Origin: Bacteroidota bacterium | Lineage (GTDB): Bacteria; Bacteroidota; Bacteroidia; B-17B0; Aurantibacillaceae | DNA: 64,000 nt | Assembly (NCBI GenBank): GCA_021156365.1 | Contig: JAJNDK010000002.1 | Location: forward strand, 186,001-250,000 | Reading direction: 5' to 3' | Shown here: piece by piece, positions 49,364 to 58,890 of the stretch | Layout: each line of letters begins with the position of its first letter | How positions within the stretch are numbered: the first letter of the stretch is position 1 | Notes under the pieces: generated by a model | What the model was told of the DNA's origin: nothing | Databases searched by the model: none | The model's input: only the letters and a program-made list of their open reading frames with translations | Translations under genes and position numbers: made by a program

Positions 49364-51787
49364 CTACAGGGGCAGCTCAATTATAAATTCAGTCCCTTTT
49401 CCTGGCTCGCTTGTTACGCTTATTTTCCCACCTAAAACTTCTATTTGTGTTTTCACCATAAATAATCCCACGCCCTTACCTTCTATATTGCTATGGAATC
49501 TGTTGTATAGACCAAACAGTTTATTTCCATGTAATTTAAGATCAATACCGGTTCCATTGTCTTTGAATGAGATCATGATCTTTCCCTTTTGTAGTTCCGT
49601 CCTGATCTTTATTATTGGAGGCGTATCCGGTTGCTTATATTTTATGGCATTCAAAATTAAATTATAAAATATACTATGAAAATAACCTTTCAGCGTTACT
49701 ACAGTATCAACAGCGGAAAAGTCAGTCACTATTTCCGCGTTTTCCTTTTGAATAAGATTTTGAATGCTCAATTTAATAGTGTCAACTAATTCCTGGAAAG
49801 AAACCGGCACTTTATCTTCTGTAATTTCTGATCGCATCTGCAGGATTTTCGACATATCCTTTATCACATTATCCAACTGATCCACTGCACTAAACAAATA
49901 CGAATGGGTCCGATCACGGTCTGCAGCCGAGAGCTCACCTTTCAGGACATTTGAAATGCCTAATATATGGGCAACCGGTGCACGTAAATTATGAGAAATA
50001 ATATATGTAAACTGTTCAAGGTTTTTACTTCGCTGTATTATATCCGCAACCATCTTTTCCCGCTCAATTCCTTTTTGTTTTCTTTCCGTAATATCGCTTA
50101 ACATAGCCAATGCTCCTGTATACTTGCCATTTGCATCTAAAATAGGGCTTGCGGATATACTGGCCCATATCCTTTTCCCGATTTTACTGATAAATTCGAG
50201 TTCAAAATCTTCCGAAATTCCACTTCTTCTTCGTTCAAGTTTTTCCTGAGCAATTTCTTTCCCCTCTTCATCCATCAGATCAAAATTGGTCCTACCTAAC
50301 ATCTCTTCAAATGTATAACCGAAAATTTCACAAAACTTCTTGTTTACAAATATTGTCTTATTATTTTCATCGATCATCCAAATCCCCTCCTGGGCAACTT
50401 CCACTATCTGCCGGTATTTTGCTTCATTTTCATCTATTCTTTTCCGGAATAACACTTGCTGTTGTTCTAATAGCACCTTTTCAGTTACGTCCCTGAAATT
50501 ATCCACGATACCGTTAATAGAAGGCTCATGCAACATATTAGTAGCCGTAGCTTCGATCCAACGCCAGGAACTGTCTTTATGTAATAACCTACCGGTATAA
50601 CCCAAAACAGGTATGCCCGGAGTAGCCAACACCTGTTCCCATACCTTCACCAGCTCCGGTATATCATCCGGATGGACAAGGGAAAACATATCCAGTTTAA
50701 TGGCTTCTTCCTCATTATATCCCAATATTTTTTCTACCGAAGGAGAGATATATTGTACAGTGCCGGACGGAGAAAAAATAGCCACCGCATCCGTTCCATT
50801 TTCTACCAGAGCGCGAAAACGTTTCTCGTTTTTAACAACCCGTTCCTCCAGGGCGGCATGCTTTTTTTCTTTTTCAAAAAGATCCAGGGCAAAAGAAATA
50901 TCGTCGGTTACTTCTATAAGTAATTGAACTTCTTCTATATCTGAAAAATTGAGCTCAGTTGAATAGAGGTTAAAGGTTCCTACAATCCTTCCGGATTTTT
51001 TGATAGGCAATACTATACACGAATTAATGCCCCGGGACAGGGCAAAAGGTTTCCAGTTCAGCAAGTCAGGATCATTCTGAACGTCATTGCACACAAAAAA
51101 TTTGCCGGTCCGTAATATATAGTCTTGCGGTCCTTCGCCCTGGTAAGATGCATCCGCAAATAAGCTGAGATCTTCGTTAACTATGCCACATTGTTCAATG
51201 AGATTGATTTTTTTGTTTTCCTTATCAAATAAGCCAATCCAGGACATCTTGAATTTACCAAACTCGATTGCCATGCGACAGGCATTCCGAAAAAGTGTTG
51301 CTTCGTCTTTTACCCGGACAATATTTTGATTGACCTGACTGATAAAAGCATAGAGATTCCTCGCTTTATGCAGCTTTTCATCGGTAATAGCCTTTTCCTT
51401 CTTTTTTTCCTCATCCTTCAGCGCCCGCGTGATCTTTGGATTTAATGTAAACAGCTTATCCTTTAATACATAATCGGTAACACCGTTTTTTATAAGCTCT
51501 ATGGCATTTTCCTCTCCGATAGTTCCCGAAACAAAAATAAAAGGAATGTCAGGGCTCATTTCTTCTTTTATTATGAATGCAGTGGGCCCATCAAATGATG
51601 GCAGGGAATAATCGGATAATATAAGATCGGGCTTGAATGTTTCAAGAGCATTCCTGAAGCCTTGCTCATTATACTCTACTTTACATTCATAATTAATCCC
51701 ACTTCTTCCTAATTCATGCCGGATAAATTCGATGTCATTTGGATCATACTCTAAAATTAATATTTTTATTTTTGCACACATAGTCAC
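49364..51787 (-). CDS. Hybrid sensor: REC-GAF-PAS-PAS-histidine kinase
   Basis: 807 residues. N-terminal receiver (about 8-120; phospho-acceptor Asp in PDLILSDYSLP), a GAF domain (about 150-300), two PAS domains (about 325-445 and 460-575), then HisKA with His599 (YIISHNLRAPVAHILG) and an HATPase (DNGTGIDLKLHGNKLFGL, GKGVGLFMVK). No membrane segment, so it is cytoplasmic. The last 229 residues are about 91 percent identical to those of the kinase at 54747-56126 by my count (20 differences). It lies three bases after the CheY-like gene. ATG 51781 is an alternative start. Confidence 0.92.
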   Translation of the reverse strand: MTMCAKIKILILEYDPNDIEFIRHELGRSGINYECKVEYNEQGFRNALETFKPDLILSDYSLPSFDGPTAFIIKEEMSPDIPFIFVSGTIGEENAIELIKNGVTDYVLKDKLFTLNPKITRALKDEEKKKEKAITDEKLHKARNLYAFISQVNQNIVRVKDEATLFRNACRMAIEFGKFKMSWIGLFDKENKKINLIEQCGIVNEDLSLFADASYQGEGPQDYILRTGKFFVCNDVQNDPDLLNWKPFALSRGINSCIVLPIKKSGRIVGTFNLYSTELNFSDIEEVQLLIEVTDDISFALDLFEKEKKHAALEERVVKNEKRFRALVENGTDAVAIFSPSGTVQYISPSVEKILGYNEEEAIKLDMFSLVHPDDIPELVKVWEQVLATPGIPVLGYTGRLLHKDSSWRWIEATATNMLHEPSINGIVDNFRDVTEKVLLEQQQVLFRKRIDENEAKYRQIVEVAQEGIWMIDENNKTIFVNKKFCEIFGYTFEEMLGRTNFDLMDEEGKEIAQEKLERRRSGISEDFELEFISKIGKRIWASISASPILDANGKYTGALAMLSDITERKQKGIEREKMVADIIQRSKNLEQFTYIISHNLRAPVAHILGISNVLKGELSAADRDRTHSYLFSAVDQLDNVIKDMSKILQMRSEITEDKVPVSFQELVDTIKLSIQNLIQKENAEIVTDFSAVDTVVTLKGYFHSIFYNLILNAIKYKQPDTPPIIKIRTELQKGKIMISFKDNGTGIDLKLHGNKLFGLYNRFHSNIEGKGVGLFMVKTQIEVLGGKISVTSEPGKGTEFIIELPL

Positions 51788-51790
51788 TGA

Positions 51791-52228
51791 TTAAGAGGAC
51801 GCCTGGTTCACGATCAGCCAGAATAATCCTAAACTGGAGATAGCCTTTTGAAATTCATCAAATTCGACCGGTTTTATTACATAGCTGTTTACTCCCAAAT
51901 CATAACACTTTTTTATATCAGGGTCTTCTTTGGAAGAGGTAAGCATTACAACCGGGATTGCTTTCGTACGCTCGTCTGATTTTATTCTTTCAAGCACTTC
52001 TATGCCATTTACTTTCGGCATCTTTAAGTCCAGCAAGATAAGCCTGGGTTTATCCTCCATATTCCTGTCTTTGTAATCTCCTTCTGCAAAAAGAAAATCC
52101 AATGCCTCTGCGCCATCCTTTACACGCAGAAGATTGTTGGCCAAATTATTCTTTTTTAATGCGTCTATTGTCATTTCGGCATCACTGGTGCTGTCTTCTA
52201 CTAACAAAATTTGTACTCCGTCATTCAT
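51791..52228 (-). CDS. CheY-like (Rcp1-type) response regulator
   Basis: 145 residues. Receiver domain only: [11 protein letters not shown] acidic pocket, phospho-acceptor Asp in [16 protein letters not shown]-loop [13 protein letters not shown] and YVIKPVEF. Sits four bases behind the PAS kinase and three bases before the hybrid kinase, so all three form one operon and likely one phosphorelay. Confidence 0.95.
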   Translation of the reverse strand: MNDGVQILLVEDSTSDAEMTIDALKKNNLANNLLRVKDGAEALDFLFAEGDYKDRNMEDKPRLILLDLKMPKVNGIEVLERIKSDERTKAIPVVMLTSSKEDPDIKKCYDLGVNSYVIKPVEFDEFQKAISSLGLFWLIVNQASS

Positions 52229-52232
52229 GATA

Positions 52233-54248
52233 TTACGATTTATTTAAAGTGAAAAAAAACGTTGAGCCTTCATTTATTTTGCTTTCTGCCCAAACCCGGC
52301 CACCGTGTTTGTGTATAATACGTTGCACAATTGCCAATCCGACGCCGGTGCCTTCAAATTCTTCATCAGAGTGCAGCCGTTGAAACACCCCGAATAGTTT
52401 GCCGGAATAACGCATGTCAAAACCAGCCCCGTTATCCTTTATGGCATAAATAATTTCATTCCCTTTTATTTCCGAAGAAATTTCAATGATTGCTTTGCTT
52501 TTTAGCCTGGAATATTTAATAGCGTTTGAAATCAGGTTAAGCCAAACCTGTTTTATAGTAATGTTGTCAGCTTTAGCAGGCGCTAACGATTCGATACGGA
52601 TGTCTATATCACGGGATTCCGTTTCACTTTTTAGCTCTTCACAAATAGTTGTCACCAAATCGGTCATTGGAATAAAGATCTTTGTTAATTCTTTTCGCCC
52701 CAGCCGGGAAAAAGTAAGAAGGTCATCAATAAGCTGCCCCATTTTTTTTGCATTATTGATAATATTATTCATCATGCGGATCGCTTCCGGGCCCGCCTGG
52801 TTTTCCTGAATTTCCTTTAACATTCGTGCATAGCCCTGAACGGCCCGGAGCGGAGCCCGCAAATCGTGTGACACCGAATAGGAGAAAGATTCAAGTTCCT
52901 TGTTTGCCGATTCCAACTGTGCGGTACGCTCAATTTTCTCTTTGTTTTGCAAAGCCAGTTCTTTATTGGCAATACTCAGCTCCGCCGCACGTTTCTCTTT
53001 TTCTTCGTTTTGAAAAGCAAGCTCTATGTTGGCAATATTCAGCTCTCCTGCCAGTTTTTCCTTTTCCTTGTTTTGAAACGCAAGTTCTTTGTTGGCAACA
53101 ATCAGTTCTGCGGCCCGTTTCTCTTTCTCTTCATTTTGAAAAGCAAGCTCTTTATTCGCAGTACTTAATTCTGCCGCACGTTTTTCCTTTTCTTTGTTCT
53201 GAAAAACAAGTTCTATATTGGCAATCTTTAATTCTCCTGCCCGTTTTTCTTTCTCTTTGTTTTGAAAGGCAAGCTCTTTGTTGGCAACAATCAATTCATT
53301 GGCCCGTTTTTCCTTTTCTGTGTTTTGAAAAGCAAGCTCTTTATTCGCAGTACTTAGTTCTGCTGCTCGTTCTTCCTTTTCTTCATTCTGAAAAATAAGT
53401 TCTGCATTGGCAATTATCAATTCTGCCGCCCGCTTTTCTTTCTCTTTATTTTGATATGCAAGTTCCGTATTGGCGATACTCAGTTCAGCGGCCCGCTTCT
53501 CCTTTTTTTCATTCTGAAATCCCAGTTCCTTGTTAGCAATGATCAATTCTGCGGCCCGCTCTTCTTTTTCCTGGTTTTGAAAGGCAAGCTCTCTATTGGC
53601 AATGATCAATTCCGCAGCCCGCTTTTCCTTTTCTTTATTTTGGAAAGCAAGTTCCTTATTCGCGATCATTAATTCATCCGCACGTTTCGCCTTTTCTCCG
53701 TCCTGGAAAGCGAGTTCTTTATTGGCAATTATTAATTCATCCGCACGTTTTCCCTTTTCTTCGTTTTGAAAAATAAGTTCTTTGTTATCTTTACTATGCT
53801 GCACTTCCGCGTTTCTGCGTGCAGAGATATCCCGGGCGATTTTGGAAACACCTATGATGTTCCCCATGCGATCCTTAAGAGGCGATACGGTCAGAGAAAC
53901 GTAAAATTTTTCCCCATGCTGCCTGTTACGTACTGTTTCAAATTGATCAATAATCTCATTGTTGCGGATTTTCTCCAGGATGTTCTTTTCCTCGTTGATA
54001 TATTCCGGCGGAATTATTAAAGAGATATGCTTACCCACCGCCTGAGCTGCACTGTAACCAAACATTCTTTCACTGCCCCTGTTCCAGCTTGTTATAATTC
54101 CATCAAGGGATTTGCTTATAATGGCATCATCCGAAGACTCCACAATAGCGGCCAAATGCCGGATATACGCTTCATCATTAATACGGTCAATGATTACGTC
54201 CGTTAATTCCTCTGCAATAGATTCCGCTTTCTTTTTCATTAAAGTCAT
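52233..54248 (-). CDS. PAS sensor kinase with 14 tandem coiled-coil repeats
   Basis: 671 residues. PAS domain at about 28-145 ([23 protein letters not shown], then [20 protein letters not shown]). Residues 157-450 are exactly 14 copies of a 21-residue repeat, consensus [21 protein letters not shown], which is three heptads. HisKA begins at 451 with His461 ([16 protein letters not shown]) and the HATPase ends the protein ([26 protein letters not shown]). No membrane segment, so cytoplasmic. It heads the three-gene operon. Start 54248 aligns with the start of the paralogue at 56126 without a gap. Confidence 0.92.
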   Translation of the reverse strand: MTLMKKKAESIAEELTDVIIDRINDEAYIRHLAAIVESSDDAIISKSLDGIITSWNRGSERMFGYSAAQAVGKHISLIIPPEYINEEKNILEKIRNNEIIDQFETVRNRQHGEKFYVSLTVSPLKDRMGNIIGVSKIARDISARRNAEVQHSKDNKELIFQNEEKGKRADELIIANKELAFQDGEKAKRADELMIANKELAFQNKEKEKRAAELIIANRELAFQNQEKEERAAELIIANKELGFQNEKKEKRAAELSIANTELAYQNKEKEKRAAELIIANAELIFQNEEKEERAAELSTANKELAFQNTEKEKRANELIVANKELAFQNKEKEKRAGELKIANIELVFQNKEKEKRAAELSTANKELAFQNEEKEKRAAELIVANKELAFQNKEKEKLAGELNIANIELAFQNEEKEKRAAELSIANKELALQNKEKIERTAQLESANKELESFSYSVSHDLRAPLRAVQGYARMLKEIQENQAGPEAIRMMNNIINNAKKMGQLIDDLLTFSRLGRKELTKIFIPMTDLVTTICEELKSETESRDIDIRIESLAPAKADNITIKQVWLNLISNAIKYSRLKSKAIIEISSEIKGNEIIYAIKDNGAGFDMRYSGKLFGVFQRLHSDEEFEGTGVGLAIVQRIIHKHGGRVWAESKINEGSTFFFTLNKS
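52899..53780 (-). repeat. 14 tandem 63-bp in-frame repeats
   Basis: 882 bp, exactly 14 x 63, encoding the 21-residue coiled-coil repeats of the PAS kinase. No spacers, so this is not a CRISPR array. Confidence 0.9.
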
Positions 54249-54504
54249 GGTGAGCCCGTTATTAATTGTGTCCGGTGATTAAAAGGATACATCTATAATC
54301 AACTTGTAGTCTATGCCGGAAAGATAGAAACAGCAATATTTTCCTGCTATATTTTAACGGGAGATTGCCTATCAAAAGCAGTAGATAGACATGTATCATT
54401 CTGATTAGAATAACCAGGAAACGAAGCTATGTAGATTTAATGGATAATTCTATACATAATCAGGTGATAACTTACATAATACCGAAAAACGTCTTATAGT
54501 AAAC

Positions 54505-54671
54505 GATAATGTATTACTATAACCGTCATATACACCTTTTATTATAACAAATCATGCCAGCTACTCTTTATTATGCCTGCTGGTCGTGTCCCTCTATGAT
54601 AGTAGTCCTTAATTTGCTTTGAGCAGTAGTGGGATAGTGGGGAATAGTAAGGATTTATCTCACTTTGAGAT
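54505..54671 (-). repeat. Conserved intergenic element, copy 2 (with dyad at 54657-54671)
   Basis: Homologous along its length to 30550-30712. It ends in the perfect dyad ATCTCA-CTT-TGAGAT. It lies upstream of the three-gene kinase operon, between it and the mosaic kinase gene. The whole gap 54249-54746 holds no gene. Its left part, about 54330-54480, also resembles 56205-56410 upstream of the paralogous kinase. Confidence 0.65.
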
Positions 54672-54746
54672 CAAGTGGGACGGGGGAATTTCAGGTAAAG
54701 AAAAAACAAGGCGCATACAGCAGCTGATTGTTAAATGCTAAAAAAA

Positions 54747-56126
54747 TTATTGTGGCAGCTCGATCATAAATTCCGTTCCTTTACCCGGCTCACTTGTTAC
54801 GTTTATATTTCCGCCTAAAACTTCTATTTGAGTTTTCACCATAAATAATCCTACTCCTTTACCTTCTATATTGCTATGGAACCTGTTGTAAAGACCAAAC
54901 AACTTATTTCCATGCAATGTAAGATCAATACCGGTTCCATTGTCTTTGAATGAGATCATGATCTTTCCTTTTTGTAGCTCCGTCCTGATCTTTATTACCG
55001 GAGATGTACCCGGTTGCTTGTATTTTATGGCATTTAAAATTAAATTATAAAATACACTGTGAAAATAACCTTTCAGGGTTACTATCGTGTCAATAGCCAA
55101 AAAGTCAGTCACTATTTCTGCCTTTTCCTTTTGAATAATATTTTGAATGCTCAATTTAATAGTGTCAACTAATTCCTGGAAAGATACTGCCACTTTATCT
55201 TCCGTAATTTCCGATCGCATCTGCAGGATCTTCGCCATATCCTTTATCACATTATCCAACTGCTCTACTGCACTGAATAAATACGAATGCGTCCGGTCGC
55301 GCTCTGCATCCGAGAGCTCACCTTTCAGAACATTTGAAATACCTAATATGTGGGCAACCGGTGCGCGCAAATTATGAGAAATAATATATGTAAACTGTTC
55401 AAGGTTTTTACTTCGCTGTACTATATCCGCAACCATCTTTTCCTTTTCTTCATTTTGAAAAGCCAGTTCCTTATTAGCAATTATTAACTCATCCGCACGT
55501 TTCGCCTTTTCTGCATCCTGGAAAGCGAGCTCTTTATTGGCAATGATTAATTCATTCGCACGTTTTTCCTTTTCTTCGTTTTGGAAAGCAAGCTCCTTAT
55601 TGGCAATTATTAATTCATTTGCACGTTTTTCTTTCTCTTCGTTTTGGAAAACAAGTTCCATGTTAGCCTGAATGTGCCGCACCTCCGCTTGCTTGCTTAC
55701 GGAAATATCACGGGCAATTTTGGAAATACCTATAATATTCCCAAACCGGTCTTTAAGAGGAGAGATGGTAAGAGCAACGTGAAAGTGTTCTCCGTTCTTT
55801 TTGTTACGTATCGTTTCGTACTGATCAATCACTTCGTTGTTGCGTATCTTTTCCCAGATGCTCTTTTCCTCGTTGATATATTCCGGTGGAATTATTAAAG
55901 AAATATGCTTACCCACAGCCTGATCTGTGGTGTAACCAAACATCCTTTCACTACCCCTGTTCCAGCTTCTTATAATTCCATCAAGGCATTTGCTTATAAT
56001 TGCATCATCCGAAGATTCCACAATAGCGGCCAAATGCCGGATATACGCTTCATCATTGATGTGTTCTGTGCTATTCTTACTTACTTCGTCTGTAACTGCT
56101 TCACTCTTCTTTTTAATCGAATCCAT
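54747..56126 (-). CDS. Mosaic PAS-coiled coil-histidine kinase
   Basis: 459 residues from ATG 56126. PAS domain (about 28-145) and coiled coil (157-230; 3.5 copies of the 21-residue repeat) match the kinase at 52233-54248. From Met231 on it switches to the kinase domain of the hybrid at 49364-51787 (His251 in YIISHNLRAPVAHILG), 209 of 229 residues the same by my count. An upstream ATG at 56183 adds 19 residues that the paralogue lacks. Cytoplasmic. Transcribed alone. Confidence 0.9.
   Translation of the reverse strand: MDSIKKKSEAVTDEVSKNSTEHINDEAYIRHLAAIVESSDDAIISKCLDGIIRSWNRGSERMFGYTTDQAVGKHISLIIPPEYINEEKSIWEKIRNNEVIDQYETIRNKKNGEHFHVALTISPLKDRFGNIIGISKIARDISVSKQAEVRHIQANMELVFQNEEKEKRANELIIANKELAFQNEEKEKRANELIIANKELAFQDAEKAKRADELIIANKELAFQNEEKEKMVADIVQRSKNLEQFTYIISHNLRAPVAHILGISNVLKGELSDAERDRTHSYLFSAVEQLDNVIKDMAKILQMRSEITEDKVAVSFQELVDTIKLSIQNIIQKEKAEIVTDFLAIDTIVTLKGYFHSVFYNLILNAIKYKQPGTSPVIKIRTELQKGKIMISFKDNGTGIDLTLHGNKLFGLYNRFHSNIEGKGVGLFMVKTQIEVLGGNINVTSEPGKGTEFMIELPQ
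55437..55658 (-). repeat. Shorter array (3.5 copies) of the 63-bp repeat
   Basis: Residues 157-230 of the mosaic kinase. The same 21-residue unit as at 52899-53780, but with far fewer copies. Confidence 0.85.
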
Positions 56127-56422
56127 AATAATTGCGTTGTTAAAATTGTATATAGTGAACCAAAAGGATAGACATTTAATCACATTTAGTATGTGCTAAA
56201 AATACAGAAATGGCGCTATTTCCTGCTATACTTAGTGAGAGATTGTCTACCGGAAGCAGCAAATAGACCTGTATTGACAGATGGCTTTAATTATCCCAAT
56301 ACTGATCTTATGTATGCGTCTTCAGTATTAACAGACAGACCCTTTAAGCGAAGTTGGGCAGATTTAATGAATAATTCCGTACATAATTAAAATATAACTT
56401 ACATATTGCAAAAGCTAAAAAC
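56127..56422. other. Intergenic region upstream of the mosaic kinase
   Basis: About 296 bp with no gene. Parts at 56205-56280 and 56345-56410 match 54330-54480 upstream of the PAS kinase (shared TTCCTGCTATA, GAGATTG and AGATTTAATG blocks). This is probably the promoter region carried along with the gene duplication. Confidence 0.5.
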
Positions 56423-56453
56423 AAAAAAACCAATCATTTCTGATTGGTTTTTC
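56423..56453 (-). terminator. Rho-independent terminator after tRNA-Glu
   Basis: AAAACCAATCA and TGATTGGTTTT pair over 11 bp around TTTC, with a T run on the reverse strand right behind the tRNA. Confidence 0.9.
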
Positions 56454-56462
56454 TAATTTTTG

Positions 56463-56534
56463 TAGCCCGTACGGGAATCGAACCCGTGTTTCGTCCGTGA
56501 AAGGGACGCGTCCTAACCCCTAGACGAACGGGCC
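56463..56534 (-). tRNA. tRNA-Glu (anticodon TTC)
   Basis: On the reverse strand: acceptor GGCCCGT/ACGGGCT, anticodon stem CGTCC/GGACG with loop CTTTCAC giving TTC, T arm with GGTTCGATTCC. 72 nt, discriminator A, no encoded CCA. Confidence 0.95.
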
Positions 56535-56553
56535 AAATATAAATTTGGGAGTG

Positions 56554-56584
56554 CAAATGTAGAACTTTTTTTTATTCCGGCAAA
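56554..56584 (-). promoter_or_regulatory. Bacteroidetes-type promoter of tRNA-Glu
   Basis: On the reverse strand, TTTG (56581-56584), a 19-nt spacer and TACATTTG (56554-56561) match the -33/-7 consensus, about 20 bp before the tRNA. Confidence 0.65.
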
Positions 56585-56592
56585 AAAAACGC

Positions 56593-57288
56593 TTAAATAT
56601 TTACATCCTCGCCAAAATGAGTTTCGCTATGTGCACTGAAACCCAATCTTTTACCCGTTTTGAACTTATCGCTCAGGATCCGTTCCTGGATCTCATAAAC
56701 GGAGATTTCTTTCACCGCATCATTCGGCGGCGTATACAGGTCAAAGCTAATACAATAGATCACCAGTTCGTTGATGATATCGCGGATCACGTCTTCCGTG
56801 ATGGGTGCAGATGAAAAATTCTGGTATTTATAGCCCAGGGCCGGCTTGGATTCTACAAAAAACCGGGACTCGCGGTTAATAAAAACCCGCGCTATCAGGT
56901 AGCCCAGGTCATTCACCCGGTTGTATTTGAAGCTATCAGCGAGGAAATTGTAGATATAAATGATCCCGCAATAGGAATTATTGATGTTCTCTTTGATATA
57001 GCCCGTTTTGTGCATCGGGTGCGTTTTCTCGAATTCAAACACATTGGTATGCATATAAAAAACCAGCACGTCGCCCGCCACTTTCAGCTTCATCTCATAA
57101 TCGCTGTTTTGCACATATTCCACCCCGATCCGCGGATCGATGGCGTTCGCTTCTGCTTTCAGATCCGTACCCAGCTCCTTTGCAATGCGTTTAAACATCT
57201 CGAACGTAGACAGGGTATTGCGATACACATCCTGCTTCATAACTGACTTCTCCTTTAACAGGCGAACGATCTCTTCTTTTTGTGACAT
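56593..57288 (-). CDS. Conserved protein of unknown function
   Basis: 231 residues from ATG 57288; a longer start at 57339 would overlap proS and adds residues of no clear kind. The protein is soluble and mixed alpha/beta, opening with helices (SQKEEIVRLLKEKSVMKQDVYRNT) and a strand-rich centre (LVFYMHTNVFEFEKTH). No domain recognised. I recall similar proteins next to or near tRNA or proS genes in this phylum only vaguely. It follows proS by 34 bp and may be co-transcribed. Confidence 0.65.
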   Translation of the reverse strand: MSQKEEIVRLLKEKSVMKQDVYRNTLSTFEMFKRIAKELGTDLKAEANAIDPRIGVEYVQNSDYEMKLKVAGDVLVFYMHTNVFEFEKTHPMHKTGYIKENINNSYCGIIYIYNFLADSFKYNRVNDLGYLIARVFINRESRFFVESKPALGYKYQNFSSAPITEDVIRDIINELVIYCISFDLYTPPNDAVKEISVYEIQERILSDKFKTGKRLGFSAHSETHFGEDVNI

Positions 57289-57322
57289 AAGCTTCTGCGT
57301 TTTATAATTCCAAAACGGATTT

Positions 57323-58795
57323 TTAATAGGCAATCGCAAAAAGTACGCGCTCTTTGCTCGGCTTGCCGGTGAGAATACATGTTCCTTCTTCCTGAGGATT
57401 ATTCAATGGAATACAGCGGATCGTTGCTTTCGTCATTTCTTTGATCTTCTGCTCCGTCTCCGGAGTGCCATCCCAATGAGCGCTTGCAAAGCCCGCTTTG
57501 TTCTCCAGCAGCTTTACGAATTCATCCCAGGTATCCACTTTGGTCGTTAACTCTTCTTTACGTTTTAATGCCATTTGGAACAGGTTGTCCTGGATCGTAT
57601 TCAGCAATTCAACGATCTTTGTCTCTATTCCTTCCACCGGCACTGTTTCTTTGCTTAGCGTATCCCTGCGCGCCACCTCTACGGTTCCATTCGCCAGGTC
57701 GCGCTCGCCCACTGCAATACGCACAGGCACACCTTTCAATTCGTATTCAGCAAATTTCCAACCCGGACGCTGTGTATCCCTGTCATCAAATTTTACACTT
57801 ACGCCAAAGCTTTCCAGTTTTTTCTTCAAAGGCAGAACTACCTCACGGATCTTTTCCAGGCCCTCTTCGCCTTTGTAGATAGGAACGATCACCACCTGGA
57901 TCGGCGCCAGCTTCGGAGGCAACACCAATCCATTGTCGTCACTGTGGCTCATGATCAGAGCACCCATCAAACGCGTGGAAACACCCCATGAAGTAGCCCA
58001 TACATATTCCTGCTTACCTTCTTTGGTGGCAAATTTCACATCAAATGCTTTGGCAAAATTTTGTCCCAGGAAATGGGATGTGCCTGCCTGCAGTGCTTTT
58101 CCATCCTGCAGCATCGCCTCGATACAATACGTATCCAAAGCGCCGGCAAAACGTTCATTGGCGGTTTTCACGCCTTTCACTACGGGAACAGCCATGTAAT
58201 TCTCTACAAAATCGGCATATACATCCAGCATTTTACGTGTTTCTTCCACTGCTTCCTCAGCCGTAGCATGAGCGGTATGTCCTTCCTGCCAAAGGAATTC
58301 AGTCGTGCGTAAAAACAAGCGCGTACGCATTTCCCAGCGCACCACATTCGCCCATTGGTTTATTAAAAGCGGAAGATCCCGGTATGACTGGATCCAGCCT
58401 TTATAGGTATTCCATATAATGGTTTCAGAAGTCGGTCTCACGATCAGCTCCTCTTCCAGTTTGGCATCCGGATCTACCACGATAGAACCATCGGGCGCTG
58501 TTTTTAAACGGTAATGTGTAACCACCGCACATTCTTTTGCAAAACCATCTACGTGACTTGCCTCTTTGCTAAAAAACGATTTAGGTATGAAAAGCGGGAA
58601 ATAAGCATTCACATGCCCTGTATCTTTAAACATCTTGTCCAATGCGGCCTGCATCTTTTCCCAGATGGCATATCCATGCGGTTTGATAACCATACAGCCC
58701 TTCACAGCACTGTGTTCTGCCAGGTCGGCTTTCAGTACCAATTCATTGTACCACTTCGAAAAATCTTCGTTACGTGTTGCTAATTCCTTGCTCAT
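57323..58795 (-). CDS. proS: Prolyl-tRNA synthetase (short, archaeal/eukaryal-type)
   Basis: 490 residues, the length of the type without the editing insertion domain. Class II motif 2 FRTT... appears as [46 protein letters not shown] is the expected proline/ATP pocket block. The anticodon-binding domain (about 285-390: [37 protein letters not shown]) and a C-terminal zinc-like domain follow. It charges tRNA-Pro in the cytoplasm. Divergent from the lipoprotein gene at 58891. Confidence 0.97.
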   Translation of the reverse strand: MSKELATRNEDFSKWYNELVLKADLAEHSAVKGCMVIKPHGYAIWEKMQAALDKMFKDTGHVNAYFPLFIPKSFFSKEASHVDGFAKECAVVTHYRLKTAPDGSIVVDPDAKLEEELIVRPTSETIIWNTYKGWIQSYRDLPLLINQWANVVRWEMRTRLFLRTTEFLWQEGHTAHATAEEAVEETRKMLDVYADFVENYMAVPVVKGVKTANERFAGALDTYCIEAMLQDGKALQAGTSHFLGQNFAKAFDVKFATKEGKQEYVWATSWGVSTRLMGALIMSHSDDNGLVLPPKLAPIQVVIVPIYKGEEGLEKIREVVLPLKKKLESFGVSVKFDDRDTQRPGWKFAEYELKGVPVRIAVGERDLANGTVEVARRDTLSKETVPVEGIETKIVELLNTIQDNLFQMALKRKEELTTKVDTWDEFVKLLENKAGFASAHWDGTPETEQKIKEMTKATIRCIPLNNPQEEGTCILTGKPSKERVLFAIAY

Positions 58796-58890
58796 AAAAA
58801 TTGTAAAAAATCGTAAATACTGGTATAAAATTTGTACTTTTACTTACAAATCCCCACACAAAAGTAGTGTTAATTTTAAATTAATCAGAC

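Noticed and set aside
52826..53398. Plus-strand open frame over the 63-bp repeats
   Set aside because: The antisense of repeats stays open by periodicity; composition (Phe, Leu, Cys-rich) is not protein-like.
52899..53780. Regular 63-bp repeats resembling a CRISPR array
   Set aside because: There are no spacers; every repeat is in frame, encodes a coiled coil, and diverges mostly at third positions and tolerated residues.
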